From NCBI GenBank assembly GCA_902778535.1, contig CACYYG010000017.1, positions 62,001 through 126,000 on the forward strand: a stretch of DNA of 64,000 nucleotides. The letters run 5' to 3'. Positions 1 through 9,200 of this stretch are shown here, piece after piece (within the stretch, counting starts at the first letter, position 1; the number at the start of each line of letters is the position of its first letter). A model generated the notes under the pieces. The model was not told the origin of the DNA. It was given only the letters and a program-made list of their open reading frames with translations, and did not search any database. Position numbers and translations under genes: made by a program. The DNA comes from an uncultured Prevotellaceae bacterium (GTDB taxonomy: Bacteria > Bacteroidota > Bacteroidia > Bacteroidales > Bacteroidaceae).

Positions 1-342
1 TATGGCAACAACACCTACATTGCCCCCGAGGCATCGATGCAGGACGGGTTGCTCGACGTCATCATCATCGAGCCCATCAGGGGACTTGGCGCCACCCGAG
101 TGCTCGTGGATCTCTTCACAAAAACCATCAAAAACAATCCACACGTCACACACACACTGGCGCGGCACCTGCATATACACCGCCCATCCGACGGTGCAGT
201 ACACTATGACGGCGATCCCGCCATAATGGGTAGCGACATCGACATCAGCATAGTGCCGCGAGGTCTTAAAGCCGTGGTCAACCCCCGCGTTGTCGAAGAC
301 AAGGCACAGCCTGGGCGTCTCGCCAAAATGCTGCATATATAA
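1..342 (+). CDS. Diacylglycerol kinase/YegS-type lipid kinase, C-terminal part
   Basis: This is the 3' end of a gene that begins left of the window; frame 1 is open from base 1 to the TAA at 340-342. The visible protein starts YGNNTYIAPEAS and continues DGLLDV, the usual C-terminal signature of the DAGK/YegS lipid kinases (Gly-rich strand, Pro-Glu-Ala, then DGLLD). Later DGDPA and IVPRGLKAVVNP fit the C-terminal beta-sandwich that carries the DGE-like motif. The family phosphorylates diacylglycerol or related lipids at the inner membrane. The N-terminal nucleotide-binding domain is outside the window, so the substrate cannot be judged. The next gene starts 3 bases after the stop and is probably co-transcribed. 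Confidence 0.8.
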   Translation, partial: YGNNTYIAPEASMQDGLLDVIIIEPIRGLGATRVLVDLFTKTIKNNPHVTHTLARHLHIHRPSDGAVHYDGDPAIMGSDIDISIVPRGLKAVVNPRVVEDKAQPGRLAKMLHI

Positions 343-345
343 TAT

Positions 346-549
346 ATGTTCGCGTACATATTTCAAATTTCACTCGTCATTGTTGTTGTAGCACTGTCTG
401 TGGGCTATGCCCTTTGGCGTATTCGCAAGTCTGTCAAAGCCAATTCCGACCCTTGCGCCGGCTGTACAGGTTGTGCGCTGAGAAACCAGAAAAAGGGGAA
501 AGAAGCTTGTGAGAAGAAAAAAAACATGAAGAAAAATTTGGATAATTAA
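346..549 (+). CDS. Small FeoB-associated-type Cys-rich membrane protein
   Basis: A 67-residue protein with one N-terminal membrane helix (about residues 4-23, FQISLVIVVVALSVGYALW) followed by a basic segment and a cysteine cluster, CAGCTGC. A single helix followed by C-x2-C-x2-C resembles the FeoB-associated Cys-rich membrane proteins of Bacteroidota, which are often found near ferrous iron transporters. No feoB is visible here; the gene follows the lipid kinase by 3 bases. The Lys-rich tail (KKGKEACEKKKNMKK) is low complexity. The cluster could bind metal, but that is inferred only from the cysteines. Confidence 0.6.
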   Translation: MFAYIFQISLVIVVVALSVGYALWRIRKSVKANSDPCAGCTGCALRNQKKGKEACEKKKNMKKNLDN

Positions 550-568
550 AAAAAACACGCTAACTTTG
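538..568 (+). promoter_or_regulatory. Bacteroidota-type promoter of tRNA-Cys
   Basis: TTG at 538-540 and TAACTTTG at 561-568, separated by 20 bases, match the Bacteroidota -33/-7 pattern. The -7 box ends 17 bases before the mature tRNA. Confidence 0.7.
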
Positions 569-585
569 CACGCGCAATTACAAAA

Positions 586-657
586 GGTGCCTTGGATGAG
601 TGGCTTAGTCAACGGTCTGCAAAACCGTCTACAGCAGTTCGAATCTGCTAGGCACCT
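586..657 (+). tRNA. tRNA-Cys (GCA)
   Basis: The sequence folds as a 72-base tRNA. The acceptor arm GGTGCCT (586-592) pairs with AGGCACC (650-656), and U is the discriminator at 657, as expected for cysteine. The anticodon stem ACGGT/ACCGT encloses the loop CTGCAAA with anticodon GCA at 619-621. The T arm contains GTTCGAATC. CCA is not encoded. It lies between its own promoter and a strong hairpin, so it is probably a single-gene transcript. Confidence 0.95.
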
Positions 658-663
658 CGCAGA

Positions 664-707
664 AAAATCCCGAAACCCCGACAGACAAAGGGTTTCGGGA
701 TTTTCTT
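664..707 (+). terminator. Rho-independent terminator after tRNA-Cys
   Basis: A perfect 15-base inverted repeat (664-678 with 690-704; arms AAAATCCCGAAACCC and its complement) with an 11-base loop, followed by a short T-rich stretch. Confidence 0.85.
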
Positions 708-753
708 TTGAAGTAATCTACAATAAACAAGAGGTTTTGACGTTATAATAACG

Positions 754-3180
754 ATGAAACACTCATTCAAAGGCAATGTGCACCGCCACGTTGCCATAAT
801 AATGTTGCTGCTGCTGACAACCTTACAGGCTGTCGGCCAGACGTTTACGCTGAAAGGCCTGGTGACCGACGACGAAGGCAAGCCTGTGGAGTTTGCAACG
901 GTGGCCTGTGCAGAGCAGAGCAAGGTGACCTTCACCAATATCAAGGGCGAATACCATTTGACCCTACAAACCGCCGATTCGGTGAAGGTGAGCTACTCGA
1001 TGGTTGGCTACAAATCGCGTACAAGGACGCTCTACAAGCCAAAAGGCATACAGACCCTGCGCATCCTGCTGCGTACAGACGGAGAACTCGGCGAAGTGGT
1101 GGTGACGGAGCGCCGACGCCAGACCGACCAGATGGAACAGCTCGACATCAAAGACCTGCGCACAGGCGCTGTCAGCGTGACAGGCAATGCCATCGAGGAA
1201 CTCATTCAGCAGCAGGCTGGCGTCTCTACCCACAATGAATTGAGCAGCCAGTACAACGTGCGTGGCGGCTCTTTCGACGAGAACTCCGTATATATAAATA
1301 ATGTGGAAGTCTACCGTCCCCTGCTTATCCGTTCCGGCCAGCAGGAAGGGCTTTCCGTCATCAATGCCGATATGGTGGAGAAGGTGGGCTTTTCGTCAGG
1401 CGGTTTTTCTGCGAAATACGGCGACAAGATGTCCAGTGCGCTCGACATTACCTACCGCCGTCCCAAGCGTTTCGAAGCCACCGCATCAGCCAGTCTGCTG
1501 GGCGGTTCGGCCTACATAGGCTATGGCGCCAACAAGCATTTCTCCATGAGTCACGGCATAAGATATAAAACCAACAGATACCTGTTAGGCTCATTAGAAA
1601 CTACTGGAGAATACAGGCCCAATCAGCTTGACTACCAGACATATATAACCTGGCAGCCAAATCGACGCTGGACATTCGATTTCCTTGGAAACATTTCGGA
1701 GAATCACTACAACTTCCGTCCCAAGGACCGCGAGACCAGCTTCGGTACGATGGAAGACGTGAAATCGTTCAAGGTGTATTTCGACGGCCAGGAAAAAGAC
1801 ATCTTCCGCACTCTCTTCGGCACAGCATCACTGACGCGCCACATCGGCGACAGCACCAGCGTCAAGTTGCTGTGGAGCGCCTTCTACACCAAGGAGCAGG
1901 AGCGCTACGACATACAAGGCCAATACTGGCTCGACGACACCGGCAGTGCCGAGCAATTAGGCGTCGGCACCTACGCCGAGCACGCCCGCAATTACCTGAC
2001 AGGCCGCGTGCAGAGCGTGAAACTGATGCTGAACAAGAAGCTGAGGAAACACGACATCGAAGCAGGCCTGACCTACAAATGGGAGCACATCAAGGAGCAG
2101 AGCCGCGAATATGAGATGCGTGACAGCAGCGGTTACAGCGTACCGCATACCGGAGAGCGTCTCGACCTCATTTACACCCTCGCCTCAAAGCAGGACATGA
2201 AGTCACACCGCACTGAGGGATATGTGCAGGACGTGTTCCGCTGGAGCACCAATTCCCAGTCGGAGGAGACCGAAGAGGCCCGTCATACTTTCTTCACATT
2301 AACCTACGGACTGCGCTTCGCCCACTGGTCGTTCAACCGCGAGACGCTACTCTCGCCACGCGCTTCTTTAGCCATCGTGCCCGCCAGCAATCCCGACATC
2401 ACCTACCGCTTCGCCACAGGTCTCTATTATCAGGCGCCCTTCTACAAGGAGTTGCGCGACACCACTCTGACCGGCAGTGGCGTCACCGCCGTCACGCTCA
2501 ACCGCAACATCAAGAGCCAGCAGTCATGGCAGGTGCTCGCCGCCCTCGACTACCGCTTCAAGACGAACGACCGCAAGTATAAGTTCACCGCCGAGGCCTA
2601 TTACAAGGCGCTGTCGAACCTCATCCCATACAATGTGCAGAACGTGAAGGTGACCTACTACGGCGAGAACCTTACCTCTGGTTACGCCTTAGGTCTCGAC
2701 ATGAAGCTCTATGGCGAATTTGTGCCCGGCACCGACTCATGGGTCAGTGTCTCGCTGATGCGCACCCAGCAGAAATATCAGGGCCAATGGGTGCCGCTGC
2801 CCACCGACCAGCGCTATGCACTGAACCTGCACTTCACCGACTATTTCCCCGGCACCGAGCGTTGGAAGATGACACTGCGCTTAGCCTACGCCGACGGTCT
2901 GCCCTTCGGTGCACCCCACCGCGGCATCGAGGCACAGAGCTTCCGAGCCCCCGCCTACAAGCGTGCCGACATCGGCATGAGCTACTTGGCCTACAACAAC
3001 GTTCAACGTTCAGCGTTCAGCGTTCGACGCGTCTGGTTAGGACTGGACTGTCTTAACCTTTTCGGCATCAGCAACGTCAACAGCTACTACTGGGTCACTG
3101 ACGTCACCAACCGACAGTGGGCCGTGCCCAACTACCTGACAGGCCGCCAGATCAACGGAAGAGTCATCGTTGAGTTCTGA
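754..3180 (+). CDS. TonB-dependent outer-membrane receptor with carboxypeptidase-like N-terminal domain
   Basis: 808 residues: signal peptide (about 1-29, hydrophobic MLLLLTTLQAVGQ), a CarboxypepD_reg/CNA-B-like domain (about 32-115, FTLKGLVTDDEGKPVEFATV), a plug domain (about 135-235, VTGNAIEEL...YNVRGGSFDENSVYINNVEVY) and a 22-strand-type barrel to the C terminus, which ends in Phe as BAM substrates do. The protein imports an unknown ligand across the outer membrane using TonB energy. No SusD-like partner is adjacent, so it is not a classical Sus pair. An in-frame heptamer repeat near residues 750-759 (NNVQRSAFSV) sits at a predicted loop just before the last strands. The gene stands alone; a palindrome array follows it. 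Confidence 0.9.
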   Translation: MKHSFKGNVHRHVAIIMLLLLTTLQAVGQTFTLKGLVTDDEGKPVEFATVACAEQSKVTFTNIKGEYHLTLQTADSVKVSYSMVGYKSRTRTLYKPKGIQTLRILLRTDGELGEVVVTERRRQTDQMEQLDIKDLRTGAVSVTGNAIEELIQQQAGVSTHNELSSQYNVRGGSFDENSVYINNVEVYRPLLIRSGQQEGLSVINADMVEKVGFSSGGFSAKYGDKMSSALDITYRRPKRFEATASASLLGGSAYIGYGANKHFSMSHGIRYKTNRYLLGSLETTGEYRPNQLDYQTYITWQPNRRWTFDFLGNISENHYNFRPKDRETSFGTMEDVKSFKVYFDGQEKDIFRTLFGTASLTRHIGDSTSVKLLWSAFYTKEQERYDIQGQYWLDDTGSAEQLGVGTYAEHARNYLTGRVQSVKLMLNKKLRKHDIEAGLTYKWEHIKEQSREYEMRDSSGYSVPHTGERLDLIYTLASKQDMKSHRTEGYVQDVFRWSTNSQSEETEEARHTFFTLTYGLRFAHWSFNRETLLSPRASLAIVPASNPDITYRFATGLYYQAPFYKELRDTTLTGSGVTAVTLNRNIKSQQSWQVLAALDYRFKTNDRKYKFTAEAYYKALSNLIPYNVQNVKVTYYGENLTSGYALGLDMKLYGEFVPGTDSWVSVSLMRTQQKYQGQWVPLPTDQRYALNLHFTDYFPGTERWKMTLRLAYADGLPFGAPHRGIEAQSFRAPAYKRADIGMSYLAYNNVQRSAFSVRRVWLGLDCLNLFGISNVNSYYWVTDVTNRQWAVPNYLTGRQINGRVIVEF
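3001..3028 (+). repeat. Four-copy heptamer tandem repeat inside the receptor gene
   Basis: Units GTTCAAC, GTTCAGC, GTTCAGC and GTTCGAC run head to tail in the coding sequence and are read as an Asn/Val/Gln/Arg/Ser-type peptide. Unlike the surrounding receptor sequence, this stretch is pure repeat. Confidence 0.75.
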
Positions 3181-3252
3181 TTGGCTGCTGTTGGCTGTTA
3201 CCGGCTTCCTCCTGTGAAGTATTATAAAAACCCAGAGTTTCAAAAACGTTTC

Positions 3253-3324
3253 GTACACGTTTCGTACACATGACGTGTACTAAAAGTACACACGGTGTGT
3301 ATTTTTAGTACACACGGTGTGTAC
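3253..3324. repeat. Palindrome array, GTACAC half-sites, 11/22-base period
   Basis: In the 321-base gap after the receptor gene, half-sites lie exactly 11 bases apart: GTACAC at 3253, 3264, 3286 and 3308 and the inverse GTGTAC (or GTGTAT) at 3275, 3297 and 3319. This gives three 17-base palindromes (3264-3280, 3286-3302, 3308-3324) separated by 5-base AT-rich spacers. The rest of the gap holds an AT-rich stretch and the promoter of the epimerase gene. Confidence 0.85.
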
Positions 3325-3459
3325 GAAATTAAAACTACATCCTCACGTTTTCAGAGTGCTTGCCTAATAATTTATCTGATGAGTTCGTCAAAAGCACTGC
3401 GGCCCCTTTTTTTTATAAATAATTAAGCCAAAAAAGAATGTTAATTCATATATCTTTTG

Positions 3460-3467
3460 TACCTTTG
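3460..3467 (+). promoter_or_regulatory. -7 box upstream of methylmalonyl-CoA epimerase
   Basis: TACCTTTG matches TAnnTTTG and lies 34 bases before the start codon. The -33 element is poor (no TTG at the expected spacing). Confidence 0.6.
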
Positions 3468-3501
3468 CACCAGTTTTAAGCTTAAACTTTAAAATAACAT
3501 T

Positions 3502-3912
3502 ATGAAAATTTCGCACATTGAGCATCTGGGCATTGCCGTCCAGAGCATTGAAGAGAGCCTTCCGTTTTTCACCAACGTGCTGGGCTTAGAGTGTTATGCA
3601 ACAGAAGTAGTTGAGGATCAGAAAGTAAAGACCGCTTTCCTGCGTTGCGGCGAAGTGAAGCTCGAACTGCTTGAGCCCACAAGCCCCGAGAGCACCATCC
3701 AGAAGTGGCTCGACAAAGGCAACAAGGGCGTGCATCACGTGGCTTTCTGCATAGAGGACGGCGTGGCTAACGCACTGGCTGAGGTCAGCGAGAAGGGCAT
3801 CCGCCTCATCGACCAGGCTCCCCGCAAGGGCGCCGAGGGCCTGAACATTGCTTTCTTGCACCCGAAGAGCACCTGCGGCATCCTTACCGAGCTCTGCGAA
3901 CACCCGGAGTAA
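3502..3912 (+). CDS. mce: Methylmalonyl-CoA epimerase
   Basis: 136 residues, the usual length for the vicinal-oxygen-chelate (glyoxalase-like) epimerases that interconvert (2R)- and (2S)-methylmalonyl-CoA. The first motif HIEHLGIAV supplies a metal-ligand His; HHVAFCIED gives the second His region, and the C-terminal GILTELCE gives the Glu ligand. It leads a module with the carboxyltransferase and biotin carrier, linking the B12-dependent mutase product to decarboxylation to propionyl-CoA. It lies 51 bases upstream of the carboxyltransferase gene, and the gap is filled by a 9-base tandem repeat. Confidence 0.92.
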   Translation: MKISHIEHLGIAVQSIEESLPFFTNVLGLECYATEVVEDQKVKTAFLRCGEVKLELLEPTSPESTIQKWLDKGNKGVHHVAFCIEDGVANALAEVSEKGIRLIDQAPRKGAEGLNIAFLHPKSTCGILTELCEHPE

Positions 3913-3923
3913 AATTACCATCA

Positions 3924-3959
3924 ACGAATTTCACGACTTTAACGAATTATACGAATTAT
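3924..3959 (+). repeat. 9-base tandem repeat in the mce-mmdA gap
   Basis: Four units, ACGAATTTC, ACGACTTTA, ACGAATTAT and ACGAATTAT, fill most of the intercistronic gap and end 4 bases before the next start codon. Confidence 0.75.
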
Positions 3960-3963
3960 AGCA

Positions 3964-5529
3964 ATGAGCACACAACTTGAGAAAATCAAGAAACTGATTG
4001 AGAACCGCGAGAAAGCCCGTCTGGGGGGCGGCGAGAAAGCCATTCAGAAGCAGCACGAGCGCGGCAAATACACTGCCCGCGAGCGTATCGACATGCTGCT
4101 CGACGAAGGATCTTTCGAGGAATATGATATGTTCAAGGAGCACCGCTGCCACAACTTCGGCATGGAGAAAAAGCAGTTCCCTGGCGACGGTGTGGTGGCT
4201 GGTAGCGGCACCATCGACGGCCGTCTGGTTTTCGTCTTCGCACAGGACTTCACCGTACATGCCGGTTCACTTTCTGAGACCATGAGCCAGAAGATATGCA
4301 AGGTCATGGATATGGCCATGAAGATGGGCGCTCCCGTCATCGGCATCAACGACTCGGGCGGCGCACGTATCCAGGAGGGCATCAACGCTCTGGCCGGCTA
4401 CGCTGAAATATTCGAGCGCAACATCCTCGCTTCGGGTGTCATCCCGCAGATCAGCGGCATCTTCGGCCCCTGCGCCGGCGGCGCCGTCTACAGCCCTGCC
4501 CTCACCGACTTCACGCTGATGATGGAAGGCACGAGCTATATGTTCCTCACCGGTCCGAAGGTGGTGAAGACCGTCACGGGCGAGGACATCGATCAGGAGC
4601 ACCTCGGAGGCGCCAGCGTGCATGCCACGAAGAGCGGTGTGACTCACTTCACGGCCAAGACCGAGGAAGAGGGTCTGCAGATGCTGAAGACGCTGCTCTC
4701 CTATATTCCTTCCAACAACATGGAGGTGGCTCCACGCATCAAGTGTGACGACCCCATCAACCGTATGGAAGACAGTCTGAACGAGATTATTCCCGAAAAC
4801 CCCAACGAGGCCTACGACATGTACAAGGTCATCGGCGCCGTGGTCGACAACGGCGAGTTCTTCGAGGTTCAGCCCAAGTTTGCCAAGAACATCATCGTCG
4901 GCTTTGCCCGCTTCAACGGCCAGAGCGTGGGCATCGTGGCCAACCAGCCCTCATGCTACGCCGGTGTGCTCGATGTGAACGCAAGCCGTAAGGGTGCACG
5001 TTTCGTGCGCTTCTGCGATGCTTTCAATATTCCTATCGTGTCACTCGTCGACGTGCCAGGATTCTTGCCCGGCACAGGTCAGGAGTACAACGCCGTCATC
5101 CTGCACGGCGCCCAGCTGCTCTACGCCTACGGCGAAGCCACTGTGCCCAAGATTACCGTCACCCTGCGCAAGTCGTACGGCGGCTCGCACATCGTGATGG
5201 GCTCCAAGCAGCTGCACACCGACCTGAACTACGCATGGCCCTCGGCAGAGATTGCCGTGATGGGTGCCAGCGGTGCCGCTGCTGTGCTCTACGCCAAGGA
5301 AGCCAAGGCCAAGAAGGAGGCCGGCGAGGATGTGAAGGCCTTCATCGCTGAGAAGGAGGACGAATACAACGAGCTCTTCGCCAATCCTTATCAGGCTGCC
5401 AAGTACGGCTATATCGACGACGTCATCGAGCCGCGCAACACCCGCTTCCGCATCTGCCGCGGTCTGGCTCAGCTCGCCACCAAGCGCGACGCCCTGCCAG
5501 CCAAGAAGCATGGTAACATTCCAATGTAA
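3964..5529 (+). CDS. mmdA: Methylmalonyl-CoA decarboxylase/propionyl-CoA carboxylase carboxyltransferase subunit
   Basis: 521 residues with the two crotonase-like halves of acyl-CoA carboxyltransferases. Visible motifs are [14 protein letters not shown] (N-terminal half, oxyanion hole) and [14 protein letters not shown] plus [13 protein letters not shown] (C-terminal half). The protein moves the carboxyl group between methylmalonyl-CoA and biotin on the carrier protein encoded two genes downstream. The neighbours (epimerase before, biotin carrier after) point to methylmalonyl-CoA decarboxylation in propionate formation. Start ATG at 3964. The downstream decarboxylase beta (OadB-like) gene usually expected in sodium-pump complexes is not in the window. 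Confidence 0.92.
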   Translation: MSTQLEKIKKLIENREKARLGGGEKAIQKQHERGKYTARERIDMLLDEGSFEEYDMFKEHRCHNFGMEKKQFPGDGVVAGSGTIDGRLVFVFAQDFTVHAGSLSETMSQKICKVMDMAMKMGAPVIGINDSGGARIQEGINALAGYAEIFERNILASGVIPQISGIFGPCAGGAVYSPALTDFTLMMEGTSYMFLTGPKVVKTVTGEDIDQEHLGGASVHATKSGVTHFTAKTEEEGLQMLKTLLSYIPSNNMEVAPRIKCDDPINRMEDSLNEIIPENPNEAYDMYKVIGAVVDNGEFFEVQPKFAKNIIVGFARFNGQSVGIVANQPSCYAGVLDVNASRKGARFVRFCDAFNIPIVSLVDVPGFLPGTGQEYNAVILHGAQLLYAYGEATVPKITVTLRKSYGGSHIVMGSKQLHTDLNYAWPSAEIAVMGASGAAAVLYAKEAKAKKEAGEDVKAFIAEKEDEYNELFANPYQAAKYGYIDDVIEPRNTRFRICRGLAQLATKRDALPAKKHGNIPM

Positions 5530-5535
5530 CAGACT

Positions 5536-5688
5536 ATGAAAACAAACGAAGTTTATGCTGCCATCGCTCTTGCACTGCATGAGCATCTCGGCAACAACGT
5601 CCACGACGTGGAGCCCGGTTTCATTACCATCAAGGAGCATCCCACGCAGTGGAACGGATATGCCCAGACCATGACAGCACACCCTTAA
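5536..5688 (+). CDS. 50-residue peptide resembling the C-terminal tail of OadG-type subunits
   Basis: A short gene starting 6 bases after mmdA and ending 11 bases before the biotin carrier. The peptide begins MKTNEVYAAIALALHEHLGN, then VHDVEPGFITI and WNGYAQTM. The pattern E-x-x-A-A-I-A-L-A-L followed by H-D-x-E and W-N is, from memory of the family, the soluble C-terminal tail of OadG/gamma-type decarboxylase subunits. The membrane helix and Pro-rich linker of OadG are missing. The known Veillonella methylmalonyl-CoA decarboxylase epsilon subunit (MmdE, about 55 residues, similar to the C terminus of MmdD) is a plausible counterpart. The role would be assembly or stabilisation of the carboxyltransferase complex; this is inferred. 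Confidence 0.65.
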   Translation: MKTNEVYAAIALALHEHLGNNVHDVEPGFITIKEHPTQWNGYAQTMTAHP

Positions 5689-5699
5689 ATCACGAGAAC

Positions 5700-6137
5700 A
5701 TGAAAGAATACAAGTATACCATCAATGGCACGAAGTACGAAGTGGCCGTAGGCGACGTCGAAGAAAACATCGTGACCGTCACCGTCAACGGCGAAGAATA
5801 CAAGGTGGAAATGGAACTGCCTGCCGAGCCTGAGAAGAAGAAGCCCGTACTGGGTAAGCCCGCAGCTGCAGCCGAGAGTTCAACCGACAGTTCTGCCGTT
5901 GCCGACAAGGCCGCTGTGAACAAGAACAATGCCGTAAAGGCTCCGCTGCCAGGTGTTATCACCGACATCAAGGTGGCTGTAGGCGACGAGGTGCAGGCCG
6001 GCGATACCGTCATCGTGCTTGAAGCCATGAAGATGGCCAATGCCCTCCAGGCCGAGAAGGCCGGAAAGGTGACCGCCGTTTGCGTGAAGATTGGCGAGAG
6101 TGTCATGGAAGACGATGCCCTCGTGGTCATCGAGTAA
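5700..6137 (+). CDS. mmdC: Biotin carboxyl carrier protein of the methylmalonyl-CoA decarboxylase
   Basis: 145 residues from the ATG at 5700. The N-terminal beta-rich part (about 1-45, MKEYKYTINGTKYEVAVGD) is followed by an Ala/Ser/Lys linker (about 46-75), then a biotinyl domain (about 78-145) with PLPGVITDIKVAVGDEVQAG and the biotinylation motif EAMKM. The lysine of that motif carries biotin that shuttles CO2 from the carboxyltransferase. The in-frame upstream ATG at 5649 would overlap the 50-residue gene, so the ATG at 5700 is preferred. It ends the module; a strong hairpin follows. Confidence 0.92.
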   Translation: MKEYKYTINGTKYEVAVGDVEENIVTVTVNGEEYKVEMELPAEPEKKKPVLGKPAAAAESSTDSSAVADKAAVNKNNAVKAPLPGVITDIKVAVGDEVQAGDTVIVLEAMKMANALQAEKAGKVTAVCVKIGESVMEDDALVVIE

Positions 6138-6206
6138 CAAGACGACAGCTCAGGACAACTATTACGCTCACAGAACGTCGTAAAGAAGTTGTCTTTTATA
6201 TATGAA

Positions 6207-6253
6207 ATGTGCAGCGACGAAGGCTAAATGCCACCGTCGCTGCACATATTTTT
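6207..6253. terminator. Bidirectional terminator between mmdC and the GH2 gene
   Basis: A perfect 13-base inverted repeat, ATGTGCAGCGACG at 6207-6219 with its complement at 6235-6247, followed by a T run on the plus strand. It lies between two convergent genes. Confidence 0.85.
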
Positions 6254-6262
6254 ATAATTAGC

Positions 6263-9200
6263 CTATTCAGCTAAGACAGAGAATTCGGCACCACTTGCGT
6301 AGTCTGCACCATTCTGGCTGCTGAGAGCAGTGAATCGGAGATAGCGGGCACGCTGGGGAGCAGCAAATAGTACCTTCTGTTCCTTTTTCGAAGGAGGAAA
6401 CTCGCCTTCGCAAACGGGCTGGCTCCACGTCGTGCCATCGGCGGAAAGTGTGATGCGATAGCTCTTGACGTCGCCATTGGGACCATCTTGACGAGGCAGG
6501 TAGGTGAAGCCCTTTATCATCTTTTCCTCACCGCAATCGAAGTCAACCCAATGCGGATACTTAGCCAAAGTGACACTGTACATGGTGTGCCAGATTGTGT
6601 TTATCTGTCCGTCCACAAGGTTCTTGGCAGATGAGCCGTCGCTGATTTCCTCCGAACTGGTGTATATCACTTCCACAGGCACATTCTCTATGCGCTCAAA
6701 TGTTGCTGAAACCTTGTTAACGGCCTGATTCTTATACCAAGCCGTAACCGTTCCACCGTCGCGAAGGTTGAAAGGAGCGGAGAATATCTGCTGTTTCTGT
6801 TTTCCAATCCGATAGACAACCGTTTCACCTTCCTGGCTGACGATGGAAACACGCCCGACTTTGTCTCGAGTAATGGCCATTGGCGTATGGGTGCTGCCTA
6901 CGACCTTTGACTGCTGGTCAAGACTGTCGTAGGAAACAACAGGACGAATGATGAACCCCATCTGGTGTACGGCACCCTTCACACGGTCAGGCTCTAAAGG
7001 TCCGCCCTGTCCGCAACTGTTGCCTCCAAGCCCCGTAACCTGACAGTCAAGATGCAAGTGTGTAGCCTTCGATTCAGGCAATTCGCAAGAATGCGGTGCG
7101 AGAGTCATCTCCAATGCGCTCCAAGGCAAGGCAGATGTGGACATGGTGGAAGTGCTGATGAACTGCACACCATGCCCATTGTTGTCGGTAAGTGCACACC
7201 AGCGCACATCCTCGCGATTGCCCATGCTCTGAGGCTTGGGGAACGGCACGAACTGGTCGGCTACCGTGCTCTTGTACTTGGCAACGAAAGAGCCCGACTT
7301 GCGGTCGGCATAGTTGTTAAGCGGTCCACGCCCATAGAATGTATAGTTTTGCAATGCCTTTGGCAGTTGCATGGCATAGCCCAGACGCGGAAGAACAAGT
7401 CCAGGGTCACTCGATACGATACTGCTCTGCACCTCTATGCTTCCGTCGGGGTAAACGGTATAAGCGATGTTCGTAGTGAAATGAAAATCGTCGGCCTTCA
7501 TTTCATCGCCTTGTATAATGGAATAGTGCCCGCTGCTTCCCCCACGAATCTCTCCTTTGTATTTGCCCTGGCTCAGAATAGTGTAGTTAAGGACCACTGA
7601 ACCGTTTCTGCCGGATTTAGCCGATACATTCAAAGCCTTGTGGGACAGATTGTGCAGTCCATTGGGATACCATTGCTGATACATCCAGTTGTCGTTATCC
7701 ACTGGCGCACGCAAGGCATCGATTTGCGGTCCCTTGCCTTCCAAGAAGATTTTTTCGCCATGATAATTCAAATGCTGAATAATGCCGGAATAGTCATTGA
7801 AAGCCACGTCAAAGTCCTTGCCAGTAATGGTACGCAGACCATCCTCACATTTCATTTTCAGCTTTCCATTTTTCACCTGCAATGCAGCAATGTCCTTCCA
7901 TTCTGATGCAGGTTTTAGCAGCAGTTGCTCGTCCATCTGCACATATCCACTTTTTGCCCAAGGCATATCGTTCTTCAACTTGAATTCTATGCGAACGAAA
8001 TATTCACATTCGGGTTTCAGCTGAGACATGTCTATGGGCAGTGTGAACTGCTTGTGCAAACGGGGGGCCACATTGGCATCGGCCAGTATTTCTTGTTTCA
8101 CCGGCTGACCATCCTCAAGCAAAAACCATTGCACGGTGTAGTCAGAAAGGTCATTGAAATAGTTTTTATTGAAGATTTCTATCTGGCCTTTTTCCATATC
8201 CGTAGCTGTGACTTCCACGTTCTGATAAACCTTCTTCACCTCGTAATACTGAGGTTTCGGCTGAAGGTCGGGCAACATGATACCATTCATACAGAACATG
8301 CCGTCGTTAGGCATATCGCCGTGGTCGCCGCCATAGCCGAAATACTTGGTTCCGTCGGACTTGTAGGTATCTATGGCTTGGTCTACCCAATCCCAAATAG
8401 CTCCACCGCAGAAGAAGTTTGTGCTCTCTATAGCCTTCCAGTAGTCAATCAGATTACCCATAGAATTCCCCATTGAATGGGCATATTCTGAAATATGATA
8501 GGGATATTTGACATTGGCCTTGCCCGTAGCGGCATAACGAACCCACTCTACTGAAGGATACTGGTTTGAGCCCATGTCAACAATGCCATTGTTGCGTTCG
8601 TACTGCACTGGACGACTCTTGTCAAAATCGCGAATGGCCTGATATGCTGCACGGAAGTTTTCGCCCGGTCCGGCCTCGTTACCCAAGCTCCAGATGACGA
8701 TGCTGGGGTGATTGACATGGCTATGCACAAGCTCCATATTGCGGGCAACGTGGGCAGCACGCCACTCCTGTGGATGGGAGAGAGAAGCCTCGCCGTAATA
8801 GTATTCATGGCTTTCAATGTTCGCCTCATCTTCTAAATAGATTCCATATTTGTCGCACAGGTAATACCAAAAGGGATCATTGCTGTAGTGCGAGTTACGG
8901 ACATGGTTGATATTACCTTGTTTCATAAGCATCACCTCGTGTGTCATCTGATCACGTGTGATGGCATGTCCTGTGGACGGGTTGTTCTCGTGTCGGTTCA
9001 CACCCTTCAATTTCACCGGCTTATGATTGATATAGAAGTAACGTCCTGCCAAACGGAACTCGTCCTCATCAGCCAGGGTTTCACGAATCTCGACCTTGCG
9101 TACTCCAAAATATGTACTTACACATTCTATTACCTCGCCTTTTCGGTTTTGCAGCGTTGCCACCAGCACATAGCGGTTGGGACTTTCGGCACTCCAGGGT

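Noticed and set aside
5041..5682. Minus-strand frame opposite mmdA
   Set aside because: Shadow of the carboxyltransferase gene and the small subunit gene, without any protein family signal.
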